DNA of 46,420 nt from NCBI GenBank assembly GCA_012516665.1, contig JAAYWN010000084.1, positions 1 through 46,420 of the forward strand, given 5' to 3'. The DNA is from Erysipelotrichaceae bacterium (GTDB lineage: Bacteria > Bacillota_I > Bacilli_A > Erysipelotrichales > Erysipelotrichaceae). Positions 18,274-26,627 of this stretch are shown piece after piece. A program made the position numbers and the translations under genes. The first letter of the stretch is position 1. Each line of letters starts with the position of its first letter. The notes below the pieces were generated by a model. It was not told the DNA's origin. It saw nothing but the letters and a program-made list of their open reading frames with translations, and did no database searches.

Positions 18274-20128
18274 GAAAACAGAGAAGCATGCGGCTAAGAA
18301 GCCGGCAAAAGCTATGCTGAAGAAGAATTCGAAGGCTGCAGAGAAGAAAGCCTCAGGGAAGAAAACGGTCATCAGCAGAAGTACAAAGAAGGCTGCTGAA
18401 AAAAAACAAGCAGTCAAAAAGACCGTGAAGAAGACAGCAGCTGTGAGACCTGCAGTCAAGACCAAAAAAGCGGCTGTGAAGAAAGCAGCAGTTAAAAGGC
18501 CTGTAAAAAAAGCACCGGCAGCTAAGAAATCTATCAAGAAGGTTCCTTTGAAGAAGGAACCGGCAAAGAAACAGGCAGTGAAAAAACCGGTTGGCAAAAA
18601 GACAAATGATAAGAAAAAGCAGGATCTGAAAAAAACGATCCAGAAAAAAAAGTCGGAAGTCGCAAGACCAAACAAAAAGACAGCTGTAAAAAAAGAAACA
18701 CCGAAGCCAATTAAGAAAGCTGCCAAAGTCAAAATAGAAAATAAAAAAAATGTGAAAAAATCAGTGAAGCCTTTGGCAGGAACGGAAAAAGAAACTAAGA
18801 GGTCTGCACCTGTCAAAGAACTATCCAAAGTGAAGACAAAAGAAATAAAAGAAGCAGAAAAGAAAACTGAAGAAAGACCAGCTGTTGAAAAAAGAGAGCC
18901 GATCGTCATTGAATTATATAAGGGAAAAGGCAAAAACAAAGAATTAAAAGATCTGGATGATCTTAAAGTAGATTATAAAGCAATATATCTGAGGGATTCT
19001 GTTATCTATCAGAAGGATATCATGACTTCTCTTGAGAAATTGGATCTGAGCGATGATGACACAGAAGCACTTTGGGATTGGTTCCATGAAGAAGGCATTG
19101 CCGTTTCTGAAGATGAAGATCTTGAAGATATGTCCGATGACATAGACATCATAGATGACGATGATGATGATGAGAGCAGTGATGACAGTGAGAATTCTGA
19201 AGAAGAAGCTGAACCGGCCGGTGAGACCAGGGCTGTTATCGAAGCAGAGGTTGCCGAAGCAAATAAGAAAAAGGGCTCTAAGTCAACGTCTGTACAGCTG
19301 AATGATCCTGTTAAAATGTATCTGAAAGAGATCGGCAGAGTACCTCTGCTGAAGGCTGAAGATGAACCGGAAATTGCTAAGCGCATTGAACAGGGGGATA
19401 TGGCAGCACGCGATATCCTGATTTCTTCCAACCTGCGTTTGGTCGTATCAATTGCAAAGAAATATGTTGGCCGCGGCATGCTGTTCCTGGATCTGATCCA
19501 GGAAGGAAATATGGGACTTGTCAAAGCGGTTGAAAAATTTGACTACCGTAAGGGATTTAAGTTCTCAACTTATGCAACATGGTGGATCCGCCAAGCAATC
19601 ACAAGAGCGATTGCTGATCAGGCCAGAACGATCCGCATTCCGGTCCACATGGTCGAAACGATCAATAAGCTGACCCGTGTGCAGAGACAGCTTGTTCAGG
19701 AACTTGGCCGTGATCCGACACCGGAAGAGATCAGCGCTAAGATGGATGGCATTACACCGGAAAAGGTCAGAGAGATACAAAAGATCGCACTGGAACCTGT
19801 CTCATTGGAAACACCTATCGGTGAAGAGGACGATTCTCACTTAGGTGATTTCATTGAAGATAAGGATGCCCTGAGCCCTGATCAGTATGCGTCGAATCAA
19901 TTATTAAAAGATGAGATCAACAGTGTACTGGCCGGACTGACCGATCGTGAAGAAAAAGTGCTCCGGTTAAGATTCGGCCTGTATGACGGACGTACGAGAA
20001 CTCTGGAAGAAGTCGGCAAGGAGTTCAATGTAACGAGAGAGCGCATTCGGCAGATCGAAGCAAAAGCACTTCGCAAGCTGAAGCATCCAACGCGTTCAAA
20101 ACGGCTGAAGGATTTCTTTGATAAGTAA
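18242..20128 (+). CDS. rpoD: Primary sigma factor RpoD with long Lys-rich N-terminal tail
   Basis: Housekeeping sigma factor. The ATG at 18242 has a perfect AGGAGG at 18229-18234; product 628 aa versus 371 for B. subtilis SigA. Residues 1 to about 215 are Lys/Ala/Pro-rich with KKAAVKK-like irregular repeats, resembling a histone H1 tail and probably disordered. Residues about 216-290 look like region 1.1 ([20 protein letters not shown]); about 290-325 are strongly acidic. The standard core starts near 354 with [12 protein letters not shown] (region 1.2), then region 2 ([32 protein letters not shown]), region 3 and region 4.2 with its helix-turn-helix ([26 protein letters not shown]). The start lies within dnaG. 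The tail is unusual for Bacillota but similar in layout to actinobacterial SigA/HrdB. Confidence 0.97.
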   Translation: MKKTANRISSKKTEKHAAKKPAKAMLKKNSKAAEKKASGKKTVISRSTKKAAEKKQAVKKTVKKTAAVRPAVKTKKAAVKKAAVKRPVKKAPAAKKSIKKVPLKKEPAKKQAVKKPVGKKTNDKKKQDLKKTIQKKKSEVARPNKKTAVKKETPKPIKKAAKVKIENKKNVKKSVKPLAGTEKETKRSAPVKELSKVKTKEIKEAEKKTEERPAVEKREPIVIELYKGKGKNKELKDLDDLKVDYKAIYLRDSVIYQKDIMTSLEKLDLSDDDTEALWDWFHEEGIAVSEDEDLEDMSDDIDIIDDDDDDESSDDSENSEEEAEPAGETRAVIEAEVAEANKKKGSKSTSVQLNDPVKMYLKEIGRVPLLKAEDEPEIAKRIEQGDMAARDILISSNLRLVVSIAKKYVGRGMLFLDLIQEGNMGLVKAVEKFDYRKGFKFSTYATWWIRQAITRAIADQARTIRIPVHMVETINKLTRVQRQLVQELGRDPTPEEISAKMDGITPEKVREIQKIALEPVSLETPIGEEDDSHLGDFIEDKDALSPDQYASNQLLKDEINSVLAGLTDREEKVLRLRFGLYDGRTRTLEEVGKEFNVTRERIRQIEAKALRKLKHPTRSKRLKDFFDK

Positions 20129-20129
20129 A

Positions 20130-20816
20130 ATGGCAAATATTCGTCTTACAGAAATAGCGAAGATGGTAAAGAAGGGCGTGAGAGCAGCAGATATCGGTAC
20201 TGATCATGCCCTTTTGCCGATCCTGCTCATTCAGGATCATACATGCTGCAAAGTCTATGCATGCGATATTGCTTCCGGTCCGCTGCAGGCAGCCAAGGAA
20301 AATATTGCCAAAGCAGGACTTTCTTCCCGTATTGAAACAATTCTTTCTGACGGTCTGCAGAATGTTCCGGAAGATGCAGATGCGTGCATCATTGCCGGCA
20401 TGGGCGGCATGAATGCACTGGATATTATGAATCATGCTGATGGGCGCATTGCTTGTATGAAGCAGATCATCATTGAAGTGAATCGCGACACCTATAAGGT
20501 CAGAGAATGGATCAGCGAACATCAGTATACGATCGAGGATGAGATATATATAAATGATCGCCGTCATGACTATACGGCTATATCATTTATACCTAAAGAA
20601 CATTCTCCATACAGCAGAGAAGAACTGCTCCTTGGACCTATTTTGATAAAGAAAAAAGATCCTGCCTATCTTTCTTACTGCTTGAAGCAGAAAAAAAAGA
20701 TAGAAAAGATCCTTGCAGATATCTGTCGTCTGAAAGCAGATCAATCCAGCAATGATGAACTGCAGTGCAATCTGAAAATATATAAAGAATTCCTGAAGAA
20801 CAAAAAAAACGTGTAA
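20130..20816 (+). CDS. trmK: tRNA m1A22 methyltransferase TrmK
   Basis: Rossmann-fold methyltransferase that methylates N1 of A22 in tRNA. The SAM motif ADIGTDHALLPILL near residues 20-33, ACDIASGPLQAAKENI and IIAGMGGMNALDI near 90-102 identify it; a helical C-terminal domain follows. The ATG at 20130 is two bases after the rpoD stop; TTG at 20118 has a better-placed AAGGA (20108-20112) and would add four residues, so the start is uncertain. The order rpoD-trmK matches Bacillus (sigA, yqfN nearby). Its stop codon sits in the terminator loop. Confidence 0.93.
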   Translation: MANIRLTEIAKMVKKGVRAADIGTDHALLPILLIQDHTCCKVYACDIASGPLQAAKENIAKAGLSSRIETILSDGLQNVPEDADACIIAGMGGMNALDIMNHADGRIACMKQIIIEVNRDTYKVREWISEHQYTIEDEIYINDRRHDYTAISFIPKEHSPYSREELLLGPILIKKKDPAYLSYCLKQKKKIEKILADICRLKADQSSNDELQCNLKIYKEFLKNKKNV

Positions 20817-20828
20817 CACGTTTTTTTC
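20802..20828. terminator. Bidirectional terminator between trmK and rpsT
   Basis: AACGTG-TAA-CACGTT with eight A residues on one side and seven T residues on the other, so it works for both converging genes. The 3-nt loop is exactly the trmK stop codon (20814-20816). Confidence 0.9.
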
Positions 20829-21092
20829 TTACTTAATAGAATTAACAGCTAGGGCAAGTCTCGACTTCTGACGAGCAACATAGTTCTTCTTCTTGATGCT
20901 GTTCACGAGTGCTTTATCCAAAGCTTTGTTCGCTTCGTTATATGCTTTAACAGCCGCGTCTTTGTCATTTGCTTCAACAGCAGTAAGAACCTTCTTGATT
21001 GCTGTCTTGAGCTCACTCTTTTCACCGGCCTTGGCATTCTGTCTCTTAAGGTTTGTCAATGCACGCTTCTTCTGTGACTTAATATTTGCCAT
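20829..21092 (-). CDS. rpsT: 30S ribosomal protein S20 (bS20)
   Basis: Basic helical protein of the 30S subunit that binds 16S rRNA. The start at 21092 gives 87 aa beginning MANIKSQKKR, with AGGAGGTG at 21107-21100 on the minus strand; an in-frame ATG 96 nt upstream lies beyond the promoter and is rejected. The family C-terminal region (NYVARQKSRLALAVNSIK) is present. It is transcribed divergently from fmt. In Bacillus rpsT also neighbours lepA and hemW. Confidence 0.97.
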   Translation of the reverse strand: MANIKSQKKRALTNLKRQNAKAGEKSELKTAIKKVLTAVEANDKDAAVKAYNEANKALDKALVNSIKKKNYVARQKSRLALAVNSIK

Positions 21093-21126
21093 GTGGGTAC
21101 ACCTCCTGTCTTCTTCAGCAGTAGAA

Positions 21127-21155
21127 ATTATATCAAACGCTGTTTTAAATTGCAA
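21127..21155 (-). promoter_or_regulatory. Promoter of rpsT (TTGCAA / extended -10)
   Basis: On the minus strand TTGCAA (21155-21150), a 17-nt spacer ending in TGA, and TATAAT (21132-21127). This is the closest to consensus of the four similar ribosomal protein promoters in the window. Confidence 0.85.
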
Positions 21156-21176
21156 TGAAAAGTGCAGTAAATACTG

Positions 21177-21182
21177 TATAAT
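21177..21182 (+). promoter_or_regulatory. -10 element for fmt-lepA-hemW
   Basis: TATAAT 23 nt before the fmt start. No clear -35 at normal distance: the palindromic TTGCAA at 21150-21155 is 21 nt away and is already used by rpsT on the other strand. Confidence 0.4.
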
Positions 21183-21205
21183 ATCCACGTTAGGAGGTCG
21201 TAATT

Positions 21206-22147
21206 ATGAACAATGCAAAAATTATCTTCTTTGGGACACCTGAATTCGGAATGAGGATCTTAAAAACGCTCATTGAAGAAAAATACAATATCGTGGCAGC
21301 TGTATCACAGCCAGACCGTCCGACAGGGAGAAAACATGTGATTACAGCAACGCCTGTGCATCAGCTGTGCAATGAAAATGGAATACCTTGTCTGCAGCCG
21401 GAAAAACTGTCTCTGATCAAAGAAGACATTCAGAGCTATCAGCCGGATCTGATCCTGACCTGTGCTTATGGTCAATTCATACCAAGCTCGATCTTAGCCA
21501 TCCCTTCCTTGGGATGCCTGAATATTCATCCGTCGCTGCTGCCGAAGTACCGCGGCGGGGCGCCGATCCAGCACGCTGTCATGAATGGAGATACCGAGAC
21601 AGGTGTATGCATTCAGCAGATGGTGAAAGCTATGGATGCCGGTGATATCTATGCGTGCAGACATGTTTCGATTGGTGAAGATGAAACCTTCAGCGAATTG
21701 AATGAACGTTTGATCGCAGTATCGATCTCATTGATGAATGAGATGCTGCCGAAGTATCTGGCGGGTGAATTAAAAGGAATGCCGCAGGATGAAGCCGGTA
21801 TTGTACTGGCTCCGAATATTTCTGCCGAAGAAGAAAAGGTGAAGTTCCAGGAAGAAGATCTGGATCATGTATACGATCATATCCGAGGGCTGATCGATTG
21901 GCCGATTGCCTATGGCATAGTCGATGGTGTGCGAATCAAATTTTTCCGTGTGCGGAAAGCAAACAGAATGGATGAACACGCAGCAGTCGGTACGATCCTT
22001 GGCTTTGCAGATCATGCTATGGAGATCAGCTGCCGCGGCGGGATCTTAAAAGTTTACGAACTGCAGATGGAAGGCAAGAAGCGAATGAATGCCGATGTCT
22101 TTGAAAATGGCTGCGGCAGAGAATTGATAGGAAAGGTATTTGCGTAA
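21206..22147 (+). CDS. fmt: Methionyl-tRNA formyltransferase
   Basis: Transfers a formyl group from 10-formyl-tetrahydrofolate to Met-tRNA-fMet for translation initiation. The 313-aa product has FFGTPEFG at residues 8-15, the catalytic region with [17 protein letters not shown] near 107-123 and [16 protein letters not shown], and a C-terminal OB-fold domain from about 205. AGGAGG at 21192-21197 precedes the ATG. def and priA, frequent partners in other genomes, are not here. The last base is shared with the lepA start codon. Confidence 0.97.
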   Translation: MNNAKIIFFGTPEFGMRILKTLIEEKYNIVAAVSQPDRPTGRKHVITATPVHQLCNENGIPCLQPEKLSLIKEDIQSYQPDLILTCAYGQFIPSSILAIPSLGCLNIHPSLLPKYRGGAPIQHAVMNGDTETGVCIQQMVKAMDAGDIYACRHVSIGEDETFSELNERLIAVSISLMNEMLPKYLAGELKGMPQDEAGIVLAPNISAEEEKVKFQEEDLDHVYDHIRGLIDWPIAYGIVDGVRIKFFRVRKANRMDEHAAVGTILGFADHAMEISCRGGILKVYELQMEGKKRMNADVFENGCGRELIGKVFA

Positions 22148-23958
22148 TGGATCAGAAGCATATTCGGAATTTCTGCATTATCGCGCATATTGACCATGGC
22201 AAGAGCACGCTGGCCGATCGTATCCTGGAAATGACGGATACGGTGCAGAGCCGTGATATGAAAGCGCAGCTTTTAGATGATATGGATCTGGAAAGAGAGC
22301 GCGGCATTACGATCAAGCTGAATGCAGTGCAGCTGTCTTATAAAGCAAAAGATGGACAGGAATATCTATTTAATCTGATCGATACGCCAGGGCATGTCGA
22401 TTTCAGCTATGAAGTATCGCGTTCTTTGGCCGCATGTGAAGGTGCAGTATTGGTCGTCGACAGTACGCAGGGTGTGCAGGCACAGACACTGGCAAATGCT
22501 TATCTTGCCCTGGATAATGATCTGGAGATCCTGCCGGTCATCAATAAGATCGACATGAACAATGCACAGCCGGAAGAAACAAAAAAAGAGATCGAAGATA
22601 TTATCGGACTGGACTGCAGCGATGTACCGGAAATCAGTGCCAGGACTGGTCTGCATGTTGATGAAGTGCTGGAACAGATCGTTACGAAGATCCCATCTCC
22701 TAAGGGAGATCCGCAGGCGCCATTGCAGGCGCTCGTCTTTGATTCTTTTTATGATCCTTATCGCGGCGTCATTGCTTTGATCCGGATCCGGCAGGGAGAG
22801 CTCAAAGTAGGGGATATTATTCGCTTTATGGCAACGGGCTCAGAACATGAAGTCCTGGAAGCAGGCATTCGCAATCCGAAAGAAGTCAAAGTAAATAAGC
22901 TGATCTGCGGTGATGTTGGCTGGATCGCAGCATCGATCAAAGATATTCATAATGTCAGAGTAGGCGATACGGTCACTTTAGCATCGCGGCCGGCAGAAAA
23001 ACCATTGGCAGGTTATCGCCGGATGAACCCAATGGTATATTGCGGCCTCTATCCAAGTGATGCAGCTAAATATCAGGAACTTCATGATGCCTTGGATAAA
23101 CTGCAGCTCAACGATGCATCTCTGCAGTATGAACCGGAGACATCGCAGGCCCTGGGCTTCGGCTTTCGCTGCGGTTTCTTAGGCCTGCTGCATATGGATG
23201 TTGTTCAGGAACGGCTGGAAAGAGAATACAGTCTTGATCTGATCGCAACGGCGCCTTCAGTTATCTACCATGTTTATTTAAGCTCAGGTGAAATGATGGA
23301 AATTGACAATCCAGCTAAAATGCCGGATGCTTCGAGAATTGATCATATTGAAGAGCCGTATGTCAAGGCCAGTCTGATGGTGCCAAATGAATATATCGGC
23401 GCTGTTATGGAATTGTGCCAGGATAAGCGCGGTATCTATAAGACCATGGAAGTCATTGACGGCGGAAGGAATCAGATCATTTATGAGCTCCCTTTATCCG
23501 AGATCATCTATGATTTCTTCGATAAGCTGAAATCATGCACAAAGGGATATGCATCTTTGGATTATGAGATCATCGGCTATCGGCCGGAAGATCTTGTACG
23601 GATGGATATTCTGCTGAATGGAGAAGCTGTCGATGCACTTTCGGTCATCGTTCATCGGCAGGATGCGTATCATCGCGGAAGCGGAATAACGATCCGACTG
23701 AAGGAACTGATCCCAAAGCAGCAGTTTGAGATTCCTATCCAGGCTGCCATCGGCGGCAAGATCATTGCCCGCACCAATATAAAATCGCTTCGTAAAAATG
23801 TCTTGGCAAAGTGCTATGGCGGTGATATTTCACGGAAAAAGAAATTGCTCGAAAAGCAGAAAGAAGGCAAGAAGAGAATGAAAGCAGTAGGATCTGTAGT
23901 GATCCCGCAGGAAGCTTTCATGGCTGTTCTTTCACGTGATGATGATCCAAAACAATAA
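22147..23958 (+). CDS. lepA: Elongation factor 4 (LepA)
   Basis: Ribosome-binding translational GTPase related to EF-G, implicated in initiation and back-translocation. The 603-aa product has G1 AHIDHGKST near residues 13-21, DTPGHVDF near 79-86 and NKIDM near 133-137, followed by domains II, III, V and the LepA-specific C-terminal domain with [16 protein letters not shown] near 573-588. The ATG shares one base with the fmt stop. The order lepA-hemW is widely conserved in Bacillota. Confidence 0.98.
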   Translation: MDQKHIRNFCIIAHIDHGKSTLADRILEMTDTVQSRDMKAQLLDDMDLERERGITIKLNAVQLSYKAKDGQEYLFNLIDTPGHVDFSYEVSRSLAACEGAVLVVDSTQGVQAQTLANAYLALDNDLEILPVINKIDMNNAQPEETKKEIEDIIGLDCSDVPEISARTGLHVDEVLEQIVTKIPSPKGDPQAPLQALVFDSFYDPYRGVIALIRIRQGELKVGDIIRFMATGSEHEVLEAGIRNPKEVKVNKLICGDVGWIAASIKDIHNVRVGDTVTLASRPAEKPLAGYRRMNPMVYCGLYPSDAAKYQELHDALDKLQLNDASLQYEPETSQALGFGFRCGFLGLLHMDVVQERLEREYSLDLIATAPSVIYHVYLSSGEMMEIDNPAKMPDASRIDHIEEPYVKASLMVPNEYIGAVMELCQDKRGIYKTMEVIDGGRNQIIYELPLSEIIYDFFDKLKSCTKGYASLDYEIIGYRPEDLVRMDILLNGEAVDALSVIVHRQDAYHRGSGITIRLKELIPKQQFEIPIQAAIGGKIIARTNIKSLRKNVLAKCYGGDISRKKKLLEKQKEGKKRMKAVGSVVIPQEAFMAVLSRDDDPKQ

Positions 23959-25045
23959 ACCGTCATATCTGTATCTTCATGTACCTTTCTGTCGGACCAT
24001 CTGCAGCTATTGTGATTTTGCACATTGTGTCTATCAGGAAAACTTAGCTGATCAATGGCTTGATGCGCTGCAGAAAGAAATAGATTTCAGAGAGATCAAT
24101 CCGCATCTTAGAACGATCTATCTCGGCGGCGGAACACCGACAGCACTGTCCCTTCAGCAGATGGAACGTCTGCTGAAGATGCTGGATCCATACAGCAGTG
24201 AGATCGAAGAATATACGGCTGAGATCAATCCTGAAACATTGGATGATGCTAAAGCCGCATTGCTGGCCGAGCATGGCATCAATCGTGCTTCGATTGGCTT
24301 TCAGGCTTCGCAGCCTTCACTTCTGAAGCTGATGGGGCGCCATCATGATCTGCCGATGATGCATCAGACAGTGCATCGTCTGCACAGCTGCGGCATCCGC
24401 AATATTTCTCTTGATCTGATGTATTCTCTGCCAGGTCAGACGATGGCTGATCTTGCGCAGTCTATACAGGATGCCCTGTCGCTGCAGCCTGTTCATCTGT
24501 CCCTCTATTCATTGACAATCGAACCGCATACGCTGTTTGCTAAGAAAAATCTGCATCATCTTTCGGATGATGTCGAAGCAGATATGTATGAAAGCATTGA
24601 AAAGACGCTGCCGCAGTATGGCTTTCATCAGTATGAGATATCTAATTTTGCTTTGGGGGATCATGAATCGATCCATAACAAAGCATATTGGAATTACCGA
24701 GATTTTTATGGCATTTCTTTAGGAGCGTCCGGGAAAGAAGGATGGCATAGATATGACCATACGCGATCTCTGCCTGCGTATCTTAAAGATCCTCTGATGA
24801 GAATGGATATTCCTTTGAGCACACATGAAGCAATGTTTGAAATGATCATGATGGGACTGCGCCTGAAGCGCGGTGTATCACGGAAATTGTTCGCGGATAC
24901 ATTTCATAAAGAGATCATGGATGTCTATGGCGAAAAAGCAAGAAAGCTGATTGATGAGGGACTGCTGGAAGCAGATCCTCTGTATCTGAAAGCAAGTGAG
25001 AGGGGATATGAGATCCTCAATACAGTACTGGTAGATTTAATGTAG
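23942..25045 (+). CDS. hemW: Radical SAM heme chaperone HemW
   Basis: Oxygen-independent coproporphyrinogen oxidase-like protein; true HemW binds heme and delivers it to targets, without the oxidase activity of HemN. The radical-SAM motif [12 protein letters not shown] (CxxxCxxC) lies near residues 15-26, GGGTPTAL near 61-68, and the C-terminal HemW extension follows ([14 protein letters not shown] near 300-313). The start is ambiguous: GTG 23936 and ATG at 23939 or 23942 all lie within lepA, and none has a clear binding site. No other heme gene is in the window, consistent with a stand-alone chaperone. Confidence 0.92.
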   Translation: MIQNNKPSYLYLHVPFCRTICSYCDFAHCVYQENLADQWLDALQKEIDFREINPHLRTIYLGGGTPTALSLQQMERLLKMLDPYSSEIEEYTAEINPETLDDAKAALLAEHGINRASIGFQASQPSLLKLMGRHHDLPMMHQTVHRLHSCGIRNISLDLMYSLPGQTMADLAQSIQDALSLQPVHLSLYSLTIEPHTLFAKKNLHHLSDDVEADMYESIEKTLPQYGFHQYEISNFALGDHESIHNKAYWNYRDFYGISLGASGKEGWHRYDHTRSLPAYLKDPLMRMDIPLSTHEAMFEMIMMGLRLKRGVSRKLFADTFHKEIMDVYGEKARKLIDEGLLEADPLYLKASERGYEILNTVLVDLM

Positions 25046-25080
25046 TTTTGCTAAAATAAATTGCTGATAAAGGAGAATAT

Positions 25081-25458
25081 ATGGCAAAAAGCGGTATGAA
25101 AAAAGCGAAGATCCATGCTCGTTCTGAACGTGCGATCCAGCAGGAGCAGGAACTTCTGCAAGAGCAGCAGGCAAAAGAAACTGCTTTGCTGAAAAAAAAG
25201 CAGCGCCGAAAAACAGTAATGAAGGAAACAATGCGTACCATGCTTGGTATCTATTCTCTGCTGTTTACAGTCATTGCGTGGATGATCGATTGGATGGGAT
25301 TGGTAGCCCTTGGTGCTTTGATCCTAAGTATTGTCGGTATCTATAAACTGAAGGAGCAAAAGGATAAGTATTATTGGTTCTGCGTTGCAGCAGCTGTATT
25401 GAGCGGTATTCGGCTGATCTGGGAACTAGTCAATATTATTCAGTATTTTCTGCGCTGA
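25081..25458 (+). CDS. Small membrane protein of unknown function
   Basis: I do not recognise this 125-aa protein. Residues 1-48 are highly charged and helical (Lys/Gln/Glu-rich, probable coiled coil, net positive), followed by three hydrophobic segments near 52-68, 72-88 and 98-124. AAAGGAG at 25070-25076 gives a strong start. It stands between hemW and rpsO, 35 nt after hemW. The positive N-terminus suggests a cytoplasmic tail that might contact nucleic acid or acidic phospholipid; this is only inference. Confidence 0.7.
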   Translation: MAKSGMKKAKIHARSERAIQQEQELLQEQQAKETALLKKKQRRKTVMKETMRTMLGIYSLLFTVIAWMIDWMGLVALGALILSIVGIYKLKEQKDKYYWFCVAAAVLSGIRLIWELVNIIQYFLR

Positions 25459-25459
25459 T

Positions 25460-25488
25460 TTGCAAAACAATTGATTATTTGATAAACT
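25460..25488 (+). promoter_or_regulatory. Promoter of rpsO (TTGCAA / extended -10)
   Basis: TTGCAA at 25460-25465, a 17-nt spacer ending in TGA, then TAAACT at 25483-25488. Same design as the rpsU, rpsT and rpmB promoters. It starts right at the stop codon of the preceding gene. Confidence 0.7.
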
Positions 25489-25568
25489 TATAAAGCTTTT
25501 GTACTGGGAATGCACCGCCTCAGATGCCTGCTCGGTTCAGAAGGACAGAAAAGAAAGAGGAAAGATAA
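25489..25568 (+). promoter_or_regulatory. Structured rpsO leader, candidate S15 autoregulatory element
   Basis: The approximately 75-nt leader holds potential pairings: ACCG with CGGT (near 25513 and 25534), flanked by CTG/CAG, and alternative GCA/TGC pairings around GCCTCAGATGCC. S15 represses its own translation in many bacteria through leader structures that differ by lineage. I cannot match this leader to a known class, so the call is tentative. The ribosome binding site (AAGAGGAAAG) follows the structured part. Confidence 0.3.
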
Positions 25569-25835
25569 ATGTTAAGCAAAGAAAAAGCAGCAGAAATTGT
25601 CAAGGAATTCGGACGCAAGGAAGGCGATACAGGATCCGTTGAAGTACAGGTCGCATTATTGACAGAACAGATCAATCTTCTCACCGTTCATATTCAGGAA
25701 AACAAGAAGGATTTCTCCAGCAACCGCGGTCTGTTAAAGATGGTCGGACGCAGAAAGAACATGCTTGAATATCTGAAGAGAAATGATGTCAACAGATACA
25801 GAGATCTTGTTGGCAAGCTTGGTTTAAGAAAGTAG
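25569..25835 (+). CDS. rpsO: 30S ribosomal protein S15 (uS15)
   Basis: Primary 16S rRNA-binding protein of the 30S platform. The 88-aa product has the full family pattern: [17 protein letters not shown] near residues 22-38, [17 protein letters not shown] near 53-69 and [21 protein letters not shown] at the end. In most Bacillota pnp follows immediately; here two small genes (GIY-YIG and desulfoferrodoxin) and two terminators lie between. Confidence 0.98.
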   Translation: MLSKEKAAEIVKEFGRKEGDTGSVEVQVALLTEQINLLTVHIQENKKDFSSNRGLLKMVGRRKNMLEYLKRNDVNRYRDLVGKLGLRK

Positions 25836-25846
25836 ATTGCAAGATG

Positions 25847-25873
25847 AAAGTCGTCCTTCGGGATGACTTTTCT
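25847..25873 (+). terminator. Terminator of rpsO with UUCG loop
   Basis: AAAGTCGTCC, loop TTCG, GGATGACTTT with one G-U pair, then a T run. The UUCG tetraloop makes it very stable. Confidence 0.9.
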
Positions 25874-25898
25874 TATGCGTTTGGATTAAGATAAAGAA

Positions 25899-26153
25899 AT
25901 GAATTATACCTATATCCTTCTGTGCTGTGATGGCACTTACTATACCGGATGGACAAATGATCTGGAAAAGAGATTTCAAGCTCATATGAGCGGGCATGGT
26001 GCAAAGTATACCAAGGCGCATCCGCCTGTAAAGATTGCATATTATGAGACTTTTGATACACCGGAAGAGGCGATGAGCAGAGAATGGCATATCAAGAGAC
26101 TGTCCAGAGAAGAAAAGAAAGCACTTGTAGAAGGGAAGAATCTGAAGAAATGA
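25899..26153 (+). CDS. GIY-YIG domain protein (YhbQ/UPF0213 family)
   Basis: An 84-aa single-domain protein of the GIY-YIG nuclease superfamily. The two half-motifs are YTYILLCCDGTYYTGWTNDL near residues 3-22, where YIL and YTG stand for GIY and YIG. An Arg in LEKRFQAH and the catalytic Glu in SREWHIKRLSREEK follow. Family members such as YhbQ have been reported to act on DNA or RNA, but a housekeeping role is not firm. Its stop overlaps the start of the desulfoferrodoxin gene (ATGA), so the two are probably cotranslated. Confidence 0.88.
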   Translation: MNYTYILLCCDGTYYTGWTNDLEKRFQAHMSGHGAKYTKAHPPVKIAYYETFDTPEEAMSREWHIKRLSREEKKALVEGKNLKK

Positions 26154-26527
26154 AAGATCTTAGAATTGCATACTGTCCCAAATGCCATAAGGGAGTTCTG
26201 CTAGATGATATTCATAAGGATGTTCCGATGTGCTGCGGCAGCGAAATGAAGATCCTGACAGCACAGGTACATGGTAAGGAAGAAGATACACATCTGCCTG
26301 TGATTGCACGTAAAGATGGTCATCTTTATGCGTATGCGGGCTCCTATGAGCATCCGATGGATCCGGATCATTTTATTGCCTGGATGGTGCTGGAAACAGA
26401 GCAGAGTGCGCGGATCTGCAATTTTCAGCCTGGCGAGGAACCGAAAGCGGCATTTTTGCCGGGCGAAGCAGTCATTGCTGTCTATGCCTGCTGCACGAAG
26501 CATGGCTTATGGAAAACGGAGATATGA
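26150..26527 (+). CDS. dfx: Desulfoferrodoxin (two-iron superoxide reductase), variant active site
   Basis: Non-heme iron protein that reduces superoxide to peroxide in anaerobes. The ATG at 26150 gives 125 aa. Centre I ligands Cys9, Cys12, Cys28 and Cys29 match desulfoferrodoxin exactly. Centre II ligands are His48, His68, His74, Cys115 and His118, each one position before the classic 49/69/75/116/119. The usual Glu-Lys pair just before the first His is replaced by Asp46-Thr47, so the lysine that guides superoxide and the glutamate sixth ligand are missing. EHPMDPDHFIAWM and CCTKHGLWK are otherwise typical. It is coupled to the GIY-YIG gene and followed by a terminator. Confidence 0.9.
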   Translation: MKDLRIAYCPKCHKGVLLDDIHKDVPMCCGSEMKILTAQVHGKEEDTHLPVIARKDGHLYAYAGSYEHPMDPDHFIAWMVLETEQSARICNFQPGEEPKAAFLPGEAVIAVYACCTKHGLWKTEI

Positions 26528-26528
26528 G

Positions 26529-26548
26529 AGCCTTGTGAAAGGCTTTTC
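26529..26548 (+). terminator. Terminator of the GIY-YIG/desulfoferrodoxin unit
   Basis: AGCCTT, a 4-nt loop, AAGGCT, then TTTT. It begins one base after the stop codon. The T run is short. Confidence 0.65.
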
Positions 26549-26571
26549 ATATTTAATTCTGACAATGGGTG

Positions 26572-26580
26572 TGATACAAT
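26572..26580 (+). promoter_or_regulatory. Extended -10 promoter of pnp
   Basis: TGA followed by TACAAT (26575-26580), with TTTAAT at 26552-26557 as a weak -35 at 17 nt. It lies 47 nt before the pnp start, so pnp has its own promoter apart from rpsO. Confidence 0.5.
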
Positions 26581-26627
26581 TTGAAAGTTAAATTGAAAAG
26601 AGAAAAGTGAGAGAACTAGAGGAAAAG

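Noticed and set aside
18242..18870. Tandem DNA repeats in the rpoD tail
   Set aside because: The repeats are at the level of Lys/Ala codons and are irregular; I see no exact repeat unit in the DNA.
18235..18939. A 234-codon minus-strand frame that looks like a Phe/Leu-rich membrane protein
   Set aside because: It is the mirror of the Lys-rich rpoD tail: AAG and AAA codons read as CTT and TTT on the other strand. It has no ribosome binding site or family motif.
21150..21182. TTGCAA and TATAAT as a plus-strand promoter for fmt
   Set aside because: The spacer is 21 nt, too long; the palindromic TTGCAA fits the rpsT promoter on the other strand with exactly 17 nt.
20997..21188. Longer N-terminus for S20
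   Set aside because: The extension would cover the ribosome binding site and promoter; MANIKSQKKR is the family start.
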